The position numbers and the translations under genes are program-made. Shown piece after piece: positions 10,052 to 22,052 of a stretch of DNA of 64,000 nucleotides. The stretch covers positions 62,001 to 126,000 of the forward strand of contig WTXG01000082.1 in the NCBI GenBank assembly GCA_022496185.1. The letters are read 5' to 3'. Source of the DNA: Multifurca ochricompacta (taxonomy: Eukaryota > Basidiomycota > Agaricomycetes > Russulales > Russulaceae). Position 1 is the stretch's first letter, and each line of letters begins with the position of its first letter. The notes beneath the pieces were generated by a model. That model was not told the origin of the DNA and did not search any database. It was given only the letters and a program-made list of their open reading frames with translations.

Positions 10052-10972
10052 AAAGGGCTGTATTGGTCGTGGGAGCTCCAAAGAATGAAGAGGAGAGTAT
10101 GGGTTGTTGAAATCGGGCGGAGAGAATAAGTCGCGAGGGGCTCCTGGATGGTCTTTAAGTATTCCGAGGAAAAGCAGGTGAGACTTATGTCCAGTGTACA
10201 GAATAAATTTGATTTCAAAATAAAAATAAAAAAACACTGCCAGCTCCACGTGACTAACAGGACGTGTCCCTGAATAAATTACGGGTGACCAGCGGGGGCC
10301 CTCGGAAACGCTCATAAATGAGGTATGGACATGACGGCGCTGCTGAATCATGGAATGTAAAAGTCCAGCGCGTGGATGATGCGGTGGATACATTCCAGCT
10401 CCACAACCTGCCTCGAATATTGTGAACGGAAGGAAAAGCCGGGATGAGGAGGCATTTCTTTGATTACGATCAACCACAGGGACGCCTGGATCATCGCACG
10501 GACGTTTACTGTAACTGGCGGTATAACATTGTCTACCCAAGGGCCAATGTCCCTCTCTTGTGTTGATCATCTCCTTCCCAGACATACTTGAACCGAAAGT
10601 GACAAGCCTTGTAACGCTGAAGCACAAAAGAGCAGTACATTCGCCAACAGGCCTGAAGCTCCAAAAATTCTGTATAGTATGGATACATTAGACATGATTG
10701 TACTAAAAAAAAACAGGAAAAGTCGTCGACGTGGCGGTCACCAGAGGCACGAAATATATGCGAGGCATGGAAAGTCATACTCCGCAGAGTCGTAGTCGTC
10801 AAGACGAGGCAGACGGCGCTCGTTATGAAACATGGTCGGAACTTTGCGCTGTTTAAGTAACATGGAGCTTCCCAAAGCCTTGACGCGTCGCCTTAAAATG
10901 AGTCGCGGTGCCTGGATGCTATGTGCACAGAGGGCAAGCTAGCACTTGTACCATCGGCGGCCTCTGCAAAGA
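10052..10972. other. Intergenic stretch upstream of the Rab gene
   Basis: Only shadow ORFs. A 577-nt open extension in frame with the Rab start exists on the minus strand but lacks family features, so I keep the conserved ATG at 10051. No other gene seen. Confidence 0.4.
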
Positions 10973-11713
10973 TCACCTGAACCTGGTTTTCAAGAAGATC
11001 GACCCCTTCGCGCTTCGGCGCCCATCGAAGGACCGTCCTTCGTTTTTGTCTGGTGGAGCCTGAAACACAGCAATGGCGTCGACAGAGTATGGAGAAGGAT
11101 AAGAATCCTCCGAACTTGAAGGAGCTGAAGCACGACTATCGTCAGATGATAGGTGTATGTTGAGTGAGCTGCTAGAGCCACTACTTGGGCCTTCATTACT
11201 ATTCGTCATTGGGCGTAGAAAGCACCTGAGTAAGTTAGAGAGGGGTGTAGAAGTATGCGAGAGATGGCCTTCGTCATCATGACTTGTGGCGGCTTGATCC
11301 TGGCGGCGGAGGCACAGAGAGCGTTTCTGCAGGTTGCTTGATGAAGAGTGTTGGGAAGGTGGCACTAATGTTGCACTGGGAGGAGGGTGCAGATCGGGGG
11401 CATGAGAACCTTCATCCTCATACCGTACTTCCATTTTCGCGTATGTCTTGCTTGTGTTGGGAATAAGACTACTCCGCCAGCTAGGAAATTGTGCGCAGTG
11501 ATGAGGAGCCCATGATTCATGTTCGTGTGTAGCGGGTGCTTTCTCCTCTACGCGGTTATCAGGCGTGACAGATACAGGCGTGAACTGAGACCCTGCAATG
11601 CTTACGATGCAGCATGATAATAAGACCCATTTTCCACAAGTGGCGATACATAGATCACGTATCGGAGTCGACTTTATGCCGTGGTTGCCCTCGCCTGTTG
11701 CTCCTGCACTCAC
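10973..11713 (-). CDS. Hypothetical Ser-rich protein with one hydrophobic segment
   Basis: A single uninterrupted ORF of 246 aa lies in the spacer between the duplication arms. Residues about 29-42 (WVLLSCCIVSIAG) form one hydrophobic segment that could be a membrane anchor or an internal signal. The remainder is hydrophilic and low in complexity, rich in Ser, Pro and His. I do not recognise a domain. It is single-copy here. Length favours a real gene but composition does not exclude a chance ORF; possible introns were not resolved. Confidence 0.35.
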   Translation of the reverse strand: MSAGATGEGNHGIKSTPIRDLCIATCGKWVLLSCCIVSIAGSQFTPVSVTPDNRVEEKAPATHEHESWAPHHCAQFPSWRSSLIPNTSKTYAKMEVRYEDEGSHAPDLHPPPSATLVPPSQHSSSSNLQKRSLCLRRQDQAATSHDDEGHLSHTSTPLSNLLRCFLRPMTNSNEGPSSGSSSSLNIHLSSDDSRASAPSSSEDSYPSPYSVDAIAVFQAPPDKNEGRSFDGRRSAKGSIFLKTRFR

Positions 11714-12090
11714 GTACCCGCACGGTACTCTGTCCTAGAGAAAAAGAAGTGAAGTCGCGCTGACTCAGGACACTATCACGAGTCTGATTGTTTATTGAAG
11801 TGTTAGAGTCAATCAGTGGGATGGTCATTTCACCGTGATGCGTAATCCAAGTCGTCAAAAGCGTGAAGGGGTGTGAAACCATGCGGATATATATATACAA
11901 AACCGTTTCCGGACAAGACGGAGGCTAGCGCTCGGTTAGACTATCCTTAGCCGGTGAAGTAGACAAACTCTCGGCTCATACTCTATAGAGCATGTTGGCG
12001 AGGGGATGAATCGCATGTGCAATGTAATTAGGGAGTTCCAGTGACTCTCGTTCGAAAGACCAAACTTCCGACGTTGGTGCGTGCCGAATG
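11714..12090. other. Intergenic, no gene seen
   Basis: Contains an ATATATATATACA run at 11886-11898 and the point near 12091 where similarity to the left arm begins. No coding or RNA feature recognised. Confidence 0.4.
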
Positions 12091-12112
12091 TATCCCTGTT
12101 TACTCATTCTGA

Positions 12113-12680
12113 CGAGCCCGACCATTTATAGCTCTTAAGCAATGGCTCGTAGGCCATCACAACTCGTATGAACATAAGAAGACTGGCGAACTCATTCACG
12201 TCTACGCCATAGCCGGTCCTCCTGTTTACGCAGAGGGCGATAGCAACCGGATTGACTTTGATACCGAGGTTCCACTCTGGGGAGTTACCTGGATTATTAG
12301 TTATATTCTTTACCCTTCTGAATTGTGACACGGCCGCTGATTGGGTTTGATTTCAGCTGAAAGGCTACGCCGAGAAGAGCACACTCGAAATCGATGCAGC
12401 ATTCTCTGTCAAGATCCCGATCATTGGGACGTATCAGTTGGCTAAAGTCAAGGGAAATATCACAGACAGAGTGAAAGTGACTTTCGGCGTCTCGGTAGTT
12501 CATGGAGACGCGAGGTTCTATTATTCGAATGGTTGGATTTATGTGGACTTGTCGGCGACAATATTCGGGAAAGTTTATGGACGTGTTACGATCAAGCTGA
12601 TACCTCTTCCGTGAGATTCGCTGCTCTCTCTTGTATTTTTGTGACTTTCTGAGAGGACTATTCTGTTTACTAGGTTCTGA
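12113..12680 (+). pseudogene. Small beta-rich protein gene, copy B, splice donor lost
   Basis: Exons corresponding to copy A are 12113-12295, 12357-12610 and 12674-12680. The protein sequence is open and nearly identical to copy A (for example KIPIIGTYQLAKVKGN), and the last exon again gives one residue plus stop (LIPLPF). The intron 1 donor, GTGAGT in copy A and GTTAGT in copies C and D, reads ATTAGT here, so exon 1 cannot be joined in the same way. A shifted donor one base earlier (A|GTTATA) would break the frame unless another acceptor is used. Confidence 0.5.
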
Positions 12681-13416
12681 AGTGTGTCTGAAAGTTTGTT
12701 GTTGGTTGAATTTACAGCATTCGCTTTGGAGATCGTTTTCTTAGTGAATGGAAGTTGTTATCATCAGCAGTGGGCCAAGGAGCCAGGTGAGTGGTGGCCC
12801 AATTATAAGTGTTCATGTGTTTCAGGTGAACAGGATTGAAACCGCCTGTTTCAGTGGATGACATCTGTTCTGAGTTTTTTTACCAATCCTCCGCTCTTAA
12901 ATAAATGGAAGTTCCCTCTTATGTGTCAAAAGAAGATTTTTCGTTTTGTCTTCGATCACCCCTTGAATCGTGTGTAAAGCAGTCCGACCCTTTGAATTTA
13001 TTTGAGGACGCCTTTACACTGTACGATCGCGAGACCGTGTAAGTCCGATCTAGAGTAGGATTCCGCAGAAGAGAGAAAGAAGAGGGTGTGTGTGTACGAG
13101 AAATATGTTAAATGAGCCAATACGCCGGATACCACGGGGAGACTTTGCTACTGTCTCGGGCTGAGACACGCAACGATGAGAACTGAGGTGATCATTTGTG
13201 GACAAGATACCCGTATGTTTATATAGATGAAAAGGGACCCGCTTCTTGGGTGTGAAGATGATACCTCAACAAGAAGTTGGTTCGTGACGCATGACACCTG
13301 ATTGGCATTGATGGGGGGAGAGCAGAGAGGTTGCTCTTGTTTGGTGAAACCCACTCGCGGTTCAAGCAAAAAGAAATTATTCTAACAGGGTTTGTGAATT
13401 GAGTGCTTTAATAATT
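12681..13416. other. Right-arm sequence between small gene and U6
   Basis: Mirror image of about 6904-7670. No gene recognised; it presumably includes the upstream control region of the U6 gene. Confidence 0.4.
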
Positions 13417-13440
13417 GCTCCCTTCGGGGATGCATACGAA

Positions 13441-13471
<31 letters not shown>

Positions 13472-13538
13472 GGCCCCTGCACAAGGATGACACGCTGTTT
13501 CAGAGTGGTAGACCTACGGGTCTCAATATTTATTTTTT
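13417..13538 (+). ncRNA. U6: U6 spliceosomal snRNA, right copy
   Basis: The transcript should start near GCTCCCTTCGGGGATGC at 13417, which folds as a hairpin with a TTCG loop. The invariant ACAGAGA box is at 13455-13461 and the AGC triad at 13467-13469, followed by the internal stem-loop sequence GCACAAGGATGACACGC. A run of seven T's at 13533-13539 ends the gene in polymerase III style. There is no intron in the catalytic core, unlike some basidiomycete U6 genes. Compared with the left copy, this one has the complete tetraloop. Confidence 0.95.
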
Positions 13539-13539
13539 T

Positions 13540-14125
13540 ATTGGTCTGACTGACTCCACTACGAGTCATTCTCTCCTGATTCTCACACATCCTTCTCTTT
13601 TTATTTTTTCTTGACAGTATGGCTGGAGAGTTAGGTGATGCTACATGAATGACTAGATAATGTACTAGGAGTTGATGGCTCTTGTTGTTATGACCTCAGA
13701 CCATTTCTTTTCTCATTTCCAACACTTAAGACTTACTGTATTAGTAACTAGTGGCTATAGCATTCTTTTACTGACTCTATTACTGTAGCTATTTGATTTA
13801 TACTAGTTACTCAATACATTCTTCTACCATAAGGATCGAGCAATTTAATTTATGGTCTCCCACACCCACTGTATGCCCAAACACGGATAACTCTGGGCAT
13901 CTAATCCTGGTCCCCAGACATGCACCGCTGGCCTCTTGTCTTTATCTCTTGGACTTCCTACAGGAGACGCAAGCTACGTTCAAACCGTACTCATTGCGAC
14001 GACCTCTGGAGCCGGGTCTTCTTTTTTCATTACTGATCACTCTGTACAGCGATTTCACCTTGTTTAATTACCACTTACTTTTATCCCATGGGGTTTTTTA
14101 CCCTGAGCTTTTGTCCCACACCTGG
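13540..14125. other. Right-arm sequence between U6 and gag fragment
   Basis: Mirror of about 6190-6780, with about 117 bp more than the left arm. Short ORFs only; no gene. Confidence 0.4.
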
Positions 14126-15609
14126 TCACATCCTAGTAGCTATTATGTACCCTGTAGTAGCCGCGCGCAATTTGGGCATAGCTCCCTGACATGTGTAATA
14201 AAATCGGTTACAAAAAAAGTCGGGCAGCACTACAGGGTACATAGTAATTATTGTGCATGAACAGATGTAATGGAACCGGAACTCCCCAAAGGGAAGATAG
14301 GAAGGCAGGACCTCAGGCAGTCCCTGTCGCGGGAGGATTGGCGACCTTAGGGGGGCATGGCTTGGACTTCCACCAGCGCACAGTGCACTCGTGCCCGAAG
14401 CCAAAGAAAGTGCACTGTCCTTGAGGACAGAGCCATCCGGGTCTTCAAAGGCAACAACCACCGAAGAACGCGAGTCAGGAAGGTAGCTGGATGGCGGACG
14501 CACCCAGTTAGGAAGACGAGCCACTTTGAGGCTCCGATAGATGGAGTTGACTTTCCCCAGCGCCTCATGACAGACAGCTGGGGAGAAGGAAATTCCACCT
14601 ACAAACGCCCCCGTGGGCAGACCGTTGACTGTAACCCTCGACCAAGGCACATTCGGTCGCGAGGCGGTGGGGACCGCTTGGGACAACACTGACAAGAACG
14701 TCCAAAGGGTAGCTATTATGTGGGTCTGTGCGGCCAGGAGGTTATCCTCCATCGTGTCCGGGCTAGCCATGAGCACCAAGTTGTTCTTCATTGTACATCG
14801 CGCAGCTGACAGGGAGACTTGATGACCAGTGCCAGTCAGGGAGGAATTGAGGTGCTGGCATAACTCGTGAGGGGACCAAATATAGGGCTTCAGATTTTGG
14901 GGCGCCACCGAGATGATCAGAGAAGGCCTCAAGGCCTTCCGAGTGACCTGTGCATAGGATGGGGAAGGGGCCGAGAAGCGGAAGCAGGAGGGGGCACAAC
15001 GAGGGGGGGGGGGGGGGTGAGAAAGGGCAGAGGGAGCAGGAGGGGGCGTGGCCTTGGTAGAGGGCTTCTTGCCCTGGGTGGGGGGTTGCGCAGCAGGAGG
15101 GGTGGCATTAGGAGGGGGACCTTCTTGTCCAGGGCAGCAAGCGCTTGAGAGAGCCTTCCCAACCCTGTCAAGACCGCGCTCGCCGGCGGGGTAGACTGCG
15201 ACACAGGAGGCTGGGGAACCAACAGCGCAGGGGGGACTGGACGGGGAATGGGGACCAGGTTTTAAAGCGCATGAGGGTCACCAGCCGTGAGGATATGGCC
15301 AAGCGAGTGGCCGTTGAAACGGGGGTGTTGGAGGAATACTAACAACCTGATCTTTATCAACATGATGAAGACCTGGTCATTGCTGGGGTAGAGTCTGTCA
15401 AGCTCCACCAGGTCATCGTAGAGGATGACTACAGTATCATTGATGGCGCCAGCTAAGGGGTGTTTGTGGGGGTGGGGGGGGGAGTCCTCTGTAGAGACGG
15501 CCTCAAAGGAGGATGATGGTAGTTGAGATGCAAGAGGCATGAACGAGTGCTTATTGTATGCCCTCGAACTGACTTTGACCCGACACGACTCGCTCGCTGT
15601 GCTTGACAA
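14126..15609 (-). pseudogene. gag-like ORF fragment of a non-LTR retrotransposon, right copy, more complete
   Basis: The minus strand has a 268-aa ORF (14932-14126) and an upstream N-terminal piece (15609-15262). Motifs include LIISVAPQNLKP, PNVPWSRVTVNGLP, then WVRPPSSYLPDSRSS and VVAFEDPDGSVL, a pattern I associate with the gag-type first protein of basidiomycete non-LTR retrotransposons. This copy keeps the 48 codons missing from the left arm. A G run at about 15001-15017 disrupts the join of the two pieces. No reverse transcriptase is attached. Confidence 0.6.
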
Positions 15610-16316
15610 TTATACCTACCCTTCAGTTTGAACAGTCGGATAAGATCGAATTATCATAGCTGAACTCTAACTCTTTACTAGACGACATGGATTTTGAGAA
15701 ATTAATGCGACAACTTTGCATCCGTGGCCGATTTTCAAATCCTGACCACTACAGTATCCCATCCTTCTAACCAACCGCGGTGGTGCCGTAATGGAATGAG
15801 TGGGGAAAAGGGAATGTTGAATGAGCCAGGACAAAAGACAGATGAATATTCAAAAAACAAGGGCAGTAGACGAAATATCAGGGGAAATGAGACAGCAAGA
15901 GGCATGTAAATGAGAGCAGCAGGAGAGGGCGAGTATTGAGGCTGGCCAGGAGACATGGAAGGTTTAAGTGGAGCGGCCTGAGGTATCCATAGGTAGAGGA
16001 GAAACCGGGGGCAGCAGAAGAGTAACAAAAATAAAAGAAAACTGAGAGTCTGAGAGTCTTCGTCCAGCAGGTTCGAGTCGACGGGATCAAGGTAAGAAGA
16101 GTAGCGGCCTTGTCTCTGGGAGCAGGTGTAAACGACGCGGTCGCACGGGTTAACAGTCCTGAAACTAGCAACGAAAGAATTTGGCTCTAGTGACGGGCCG
16201 AAATTTGGCAGGCCTATCAGTCAACTCCCATCAATTGTGATTGTGGGTTGTGGAATTGTGGGTTGTGGATTGTGGTTGTGAAAAACAAATCATTCTCACG
16301 GGCACGGGTCACGGCT
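15610..16316. other. Right-arm non-coding stretch upstream of the CRN copy
   Basis: Mirror of about 4120-4970, shorter by about 144 bp. No gene seen. Confidence 0.4.
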
Positions 16317-16323
16317 TATATAA
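16317..16323 (+). promoter_or_regulatory. TATA box of the right CRN-like gene
   Basis: TATATAA, 60 bp before the ATG at 16383, in the same position as in the left copy. Confidence 0.6.
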
Positions 16324-16382
16324 GGCTCCGCTCCGTGTCAGTCAAACTCAAAGAAACCACCCAACCAAACACCCAAACGACC

Positions 16383-19056
16383 ATGGCCACAGCACTCACC
16401 CTTTTCTGTCTCGCTATCGATAACCAAAAAGGTTTCATTGGGGACATCTTCAAGGTTAAAATCCGATCGGATGACTATGCCTCAGACCTCAAGGATGAAA
16501 TCAAGGTCAAGATGACTCCCAGATTGGATAACCTCGCGGCAAACGAGCTCATTCTTTGGAAGCTATCGACTCCACTATCCATCGACCCTGAAACCAGTAC
16601 AATTTCCACTGTCAAAAAAACTATCAGGGACATCGATCTCCCCTCCGCTGAGGATGACAAGGCGGGGTTAGGAAATGGTACCGTTCAGGCCCTTTACCCT
16701 ACTAAGCGGCTGTCCAATTACTGGAACAATATCCCAAACGAGGATCATTTGCATATTATCGTACAGGTGCCATGTAAGTCTCCATTGTTATTATGTTGAC
16801 ACACCTGTTTGACAATAATTCAGTTAATTCCCCAGGTAATATCTTGGTCGCCTTGGACTCATCCACACATTCACTCACTTGCCTTGCACCCACAGAAAAT
16901 CTTTTAGAGGACCTCCCTGGAGATTCCCCTAAACCCCCGTACGCTGACCTCATCACATTCACTGTCCCCTCGGCACAGCGTTTCCTATCCCTCAAGAGGA
17001 TTGATTTTTATACGCGCGAGGTCGAAGTTGCGACTGGGCAACCCCCTTCCTACATTCATGATTTCCTCGGGTCGTTGAATCGTCAACGTGTGATCTCACC
17101 GAATGTGAGTGTGACTACCCTTTACCCGTGATTCGCCTCGTTGAGTTCACATTTTATATAGGCGACAGGGTCATCAATGTTAAGAGAACATCTCGGGGAT
17201 TTCTTTGATACCTATTTTCGGGAAGAAACAAATTCAGAAGATCCTCCAACGGTGACGAACAGCGAAATCGGGCTGTACTCCCATGTCCTCTCTAGCTCGG
17301 AAATCCTAGCAACGGGGAACTTTGGATTTGAAAAAGAGGGACACACTGGCGCCGCTTTCCTGTTCGATGTTGCCGGTGAATTCAGACGCCTGGCAGGGGA
17401 AATTGGTAATGCTGAGTTGTGAGTTGTGATTCAGTTGACGCTTCTTTGTGATCATCTTGTCTGATTCTATGTTATAGTAGGACCACTTGGTCTTTCCCGC
17501 TCCTTGCTGCGCCTCAGAACCAGCCTGGGATTCGACGGCGGTACGGTCCCAGAAGCGATTTTCGCTTAGTGTTGAGGGGCTTCCCTCATTGCATCATGGA
17601 AGTGTCCTCTCATGAAGGTGGTAGGTCGAACGATCAACCAGACCAGAATCGGATGATTTTGCAAGGGTCTTGCCTTGCGAGACTGGCGAATGCGCTGCGC
17701 ATGAAGGTGTTTGAAAAGGAACCGATTGTAATCTCGGCAATATTTATCGACAGGAAGTTGGTTGCTCATGAATATCTCATGTACCAGCCTAACTTGGGGG
17801 ACAACAAGGTAAGATGGCCAGATTGAGGACCAGTTGTGTGATTGACGTATGAATTTTTGTTAGGTATTATACCACGAGAAGACATTCGATCTATCTAAAC
17901 CAAAGCAAGCATTCGAATTCATTTTCCGACTGTACAATCTTATATCAAGAGCAATCAACGATAACGGAAAGCTGGATGACGACTTATTAACCGAGCTCAT
18001 CAATTTGAAGGATAAATTCCCTTACACCCAGTATCCCGCACTGACGACTGACCAAATGAGTAATAATAAAAAGAAGAATCCGAACCCTAGTGCCAGCAAT
18101 GATGGCGCAAGTGGTTCTAGGAAGCGCCCGCGAACCGAGGGGGGAATACACAGAAGCGAGGAGACGTCCTTGAGGGTAGACCCGTGCAGGAATCTCTTGA
18201 GGATGCTGGGTACATGATCACCCAGCAAGAGGACGACCGGGTAGTTGCTCAGGTGGGTGTCCCTTTATTACTTTTCATCGCTTGCAGCTCACCACCTGGA
18301 TTATAGCTCACGTCGAGAATGCGCACTGCGAGGTCGCGTGACGGCGCGCCCGTTGTGCTAAAGCTCCTTGATGACGACACGGACGAGCTGAAGATATTGC
18401 AATACCTCAGCAAGTTCAAATTACCATCGAATCACGCCATCGAGCTTCATGGTCTTGTCGACCTCACGATCGGAAGGGTGATCGCGTTGCCCTGTAGGAC
18501 ACCCCTTGATGTTTATTTCCGCTCGTGGTATCCTGGTCGATCAACGGTATCACTCCAGACGCAGCTCCTCGAAGGGGTCGCCTTTCTGCATGAACACAAA
18601 ATCGCTCATCTTGACCTGAAGCCTGGGAACGTGGTGGTCGACAGTAAAAGCGACCGATATTGTCCCCGACTCTCAATTATCGACTTTGGATTGTCTGTTC
18701 TTGTCGAGGACGAAGAGACGATGATTGAAGGGTATCGCGGGACTCGAACATGGACTGCGCCGGAGGTTGGAACATCGGATGACCCGGATACGAAGTACAA
18801 TCCTATCCTTGCTGACCGGTGGGCTTGTGGACGAATGATCGATTATCTCGAGGATCATGATCTCGAGGGTGACAACAGTTGGGGGGTCTTGCGCAAGCTG
18901 TGCGAAGCGCTGTTGGCTGATAATCCGAGATCACGGCCGTCTGTTTCAGAGGTGTTGGAGAAGTATGGACTGTATGAAAGGGACAGGGTGGTTAAACGTC
19001 GGGCAGGGGAGGACGAGATGGATGTGTTACGGAAGCGGATTCGTGTGAATTGGTAA
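16383..19056 (+). pseudogene. CRN-like header-kinase gene, right copy, frameshifted before the kinase
   Basis: Exons matching the left copy are 16383-16773, 16836-17104, 17162-17418, 17478-17808, 17864-18252 and 18307-19056. Exon 5 has 389 nt instead of 390: a run of seven G's in the left copy (2292-2298, complement) is six here (18139-18144). The frame then ends at a TGA (18215-18217), cutting off the kinase exon. The kinase ORF itself (18319-19056) is open and identical in protein to the left copy. The header exon differs clearly from the left copy (roughly one residue in four to five), while everything after its splice donor is nearly identical. Either a real pseudogene or a consensus error in a G run. 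Confidence 0.7.
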
Positions 19057-19735
19057 GTCGTGCAGGTTTTCTGGCGGGCCAGGTGGTGATCTGAACGTGG
19101 ACACAGTGCAGAGGATATTGTGAATATCAACGGGCCGACATTGAAAATGGAAATGGATGATGGGATGAATGGGAATTGGATCGCGTGCAGTTAGATGAGA
19201 GGGTTTTTATGAGGGTTTTTACGAGGGTACTAGGCACGCGTGATAGGACATGATTAGAAGATGATTCGTGTGGATTGTATTTTTAGGGCGTTGTATGAGG
19301 ATATGGTAAATAGATTAGAGAACAGTCTCAAACCGCGACCAACACTTGTACATCCGTTTGAACTGGCATTGGAAAGCACGCACACTGAAAATGTTTCACG
19401 TTTTGGATCTTGCGTCAACTGACTTTTTGCAAGCCAGCACCGTCCATGAGTTCTTTTTAGCAGTGCATAGTGACCGATGATGGGCAGGTCTCAATGTTAA
19501 AGGGGAGTTTTGGAAAGTGAACCGACGGGATTGATTCCACACTGCACACACAACACTTTCCTTATCCAGTTCAGTTTTCAAGTGGAAGCGAGTACCATAA
19601 TGTGTAGTAAATAACATATCTGTTACCTAAATAATAACAACTTCCATTCGACGACAGTTGGACAACATACACTAAGAAAACGATCTCCAAAGCGAATGTT
19701 GTAAATTCAACCAACAACAAACTTTGACACACACT
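19057..19735. other. End of the right arm and start of repeat unit C
   Basis: Includes the mirror of 840-1380. The right arm has a duplicated 'cctcgtaaaaaccct'-type motif near 19205-19230 that the left lacks, and a replaced stretch near 19430-19480. No gene. Confidence 0.4.
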
Positions 19736-20454
19736 TCAGAACCTAGTAAACAGAATAGTCCTCTCACATCAGGAAAATTACATTTGCTAGCATGACTAGA
19801 ATGACTAGAAATGCCCTGATAGACTACCCATAATAGTAATGTTTACCATAATAGACAGTCTACCAGGGCATCTCTCGTCATTCTAGTCATTCTAGCAAAT
19901 GTAATTTTCCTGATGCAGAAAGTCACAAAAATACAGGAGAGAGCAGTGAAACTCACGCAAGAGGTATCAGCTTGATCGTAACACGTCCATAAACTTTCCC
20001 GAATACCGTCGCCGACAAGTCCACATAAATCCAATCATTCGAATAATAGAACCTGGCGTCTCCATGAACAACCGAGACGCCGAAAGTCACTTTCACTCCA
20101 TCTTCTAGATTTCCCTTGACTTTAGCCTACTGATACGTCCCAATGATCGGGATCTTGACAGAGAATGCTGCATTGATTTCGAGTGTGCTCTTCTCGACGT
20201 AGCCTTTCAGCTGAAATCAAACCCAATCAGCGATAGTGTCGCCATTCGGAAGGGTAGATAATATAACTAACAATCCAGGTAACTCCTTAGAGTGGGACCT
20301 CGATATCAAAGTCAATCCGGTCGCTATCGCCCTCTGCATAAACAGGAGGACCGGCTATGGCGTAGACGTGAATGAGTTGGCCAGTCTTCTCATGTTCATA
20401 CGAGTTGTGATGGCCTGCGGGCCATTGCTCGAGAGTTATAAATCGTTGGGCTCG
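19736..20454 (-). pseudogene. Small beta-rich protein gene, copy C, nonsense codon and MITE in intron
   Basis: Exons matching copy A are complement(join(19736..19742, 19957..20210, 20272..20454)). Exon 1 carries TAA where copy A has TGG, just before its splice donor. Intron 2 is 214 bp instead of 63 because a 149-bp inverted-repeat element sits in it. Donors (GTTAGT, GTGAGT) remain usable. Confidence 0.55.
19767..19915. mobile_element. 149-bp MITE with long terminal inverted repeats
   Basis: The element begins CATCAGGAAAATTACATTTG and ends with its exact reverse complement; the inverted repeats continue imperfectly for about 60 bp on each side, so the whole can fold into a hairpin. It is flanked by a 2-bp CA duplication (19765-19766 and 19916-19917), and copy D shows the empty site (CTCTCAGAAAG). 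A diverged relative starts near 62184 (catcaggaaaatgacat). No coding capacity. Confidence 0.85.
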
Positions 20455-22052
20455 TCAGAATGAGTAAATAGGGAGTGTAGGTGTAAGTCATGTCGAATTG
20501 GAGTACTGGGGTAGGATGGAGAACAGTTGTCAGGTCATCTACCATTGTGTTTATACATTTCAGAACAGATAATCAAGAACAAGAAGAGTGTCAGAGTGTC
20601 CGATAAAGGGTAGCTGTTACGTTCAAAATAGCACAGCGGGTGAGACAAGAGTGGATGGTCTCGGAATTGTTCCGGAGACTGAAACTAGTTGCGCATAACT
20701 TACCTCTAGTGGAGGTGTCGTATCCTAGCTGTTGAAGGATAATGATATTGTTTCCTGTACCGGTCGACTAGGCCATGAGATCAAGTGACTGTAGAGTGCC
20801 TTAGAATCACAAAAAATAAATAGGTTATAGAATACACGAAATATTCGCAGTTTCAAATGGGCTCTGATGCGGCTTTGACGTGACGAGCATCCTGAAATTC
20901 CGGGTCATGAGATGTCTCCGAGTAGCATTTCAGAAAACCACCCCTGTGGTGATGCAGGGCCCGTTATTTCGATAACAATAACGGAGAGTTGGCAGAAGTA
21001 ATGTTTTAAAGTAGTCAGAGTACTACATCTCAGAGCAACAGAGTGGTGATACGCCATAGACCGGGGAACGCCTCTTCCTCTAGATTAGGGTGCAATTTTG
21101 AGAATTTCTCAGGATTTGAAGCATGCTCACAACACCGGCAAGGTCTGCCAAGAACCAGGAATGAATGACAGGCTTGGGACAGATAGCGATCAGGAACGGC
21201 GTGCGGGCGGAATGTAAGAACAGGAACAAGAACCACCACCACCAGAACCATTAAATTATATTACATAAGGTACAGATCTATTATGTGTTATGTAAGCAGG
21301 TACAGGTCGCGTCCCGCACACCGCCCCAGACCTGTCTCACTAATGATGTTCCATTCCATACATTCAGTCTTTACTCACCTCGCGAGCACTCTTCGAATCC
21401 TGAGAAGTGCTCAAAATTGCTCCCATATTTTGAGGCAGTCTATGATGCACTATCAATCTGCTGCTTTGAAATATAGTTTTCTCCCCAGTCGAAAACATCA
21501 ATTCTACAAACTCTCACTTATTGTTATCGAACGAACCAGCTTTTCATTGCCACATGGGTAGCTTTCTGAAATGGCACTCGGAGACATCTCATGGCCCGGA
21601 AATCCTGGTTGCTCATCCTATCACAAATGTATATCAAATTGCGGACATATCGCCCATTACTACAACCAAATACTACATAATCAGGCATCATGTATCAATT
21701 TTGATCCAAGGCACTCTACAGTCACTTGATCTCATGGCCTAGTCGACCGGTACCAGAAACATTATCATTATCCTTCAACGGCTAGACGACACCTCCACCA
21801 GAGACAAGTTATGCGCAACTAGTTCTAGTTTCCGGAACAATTCCGAGGCCATCCACTCTTGTCTCACCTGCCGTGCTATTTCGAACGTAACAGCTACCCT
21901 TTACTGGACACTCTGTCACTCTTCTTGCTCTTGACCACCTGTTCTGAAATGTATAAATACAACGGTAGATGACCCGACTACTGTTCTCCATCGTACTTCA
22001 GTACTCCAATTCGACATGACTTACACCTTCACTCCCTATTTACTCATTCTGA
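20455..22052. other. Inner halves of repeat units C and D
   Basis: Repeat sequence corresponding to 8240-9130, present twice in opposite directions. A 60-codon ORF recurs at 8300-8482 and 21809-21991 but has no sign of being a gene. Confidence 0.4.

Larger units (their letters stand above)
12089..19602 (-). repeat. Right arm of the large inverted duplication
   Basis: Reverse complement of 840-8262. It begins inside small-gene exon 1 territory (12091) and ends after the CRN gene at about 19600, followed directly by repeat unit C. It keeps a full-length version of the gag-like fragment and a U6 gene, but its CRN copy has a frameshift and its small-gene copy has lost a splice donor. Confidence 0.9.

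Noticed and set aside
10052..10627. 243-codon ORF extending the Rab start upstream
   Set aside because: The extension has no family similarity; the conserved Rab N-terminus begins at the ATG at 10051.
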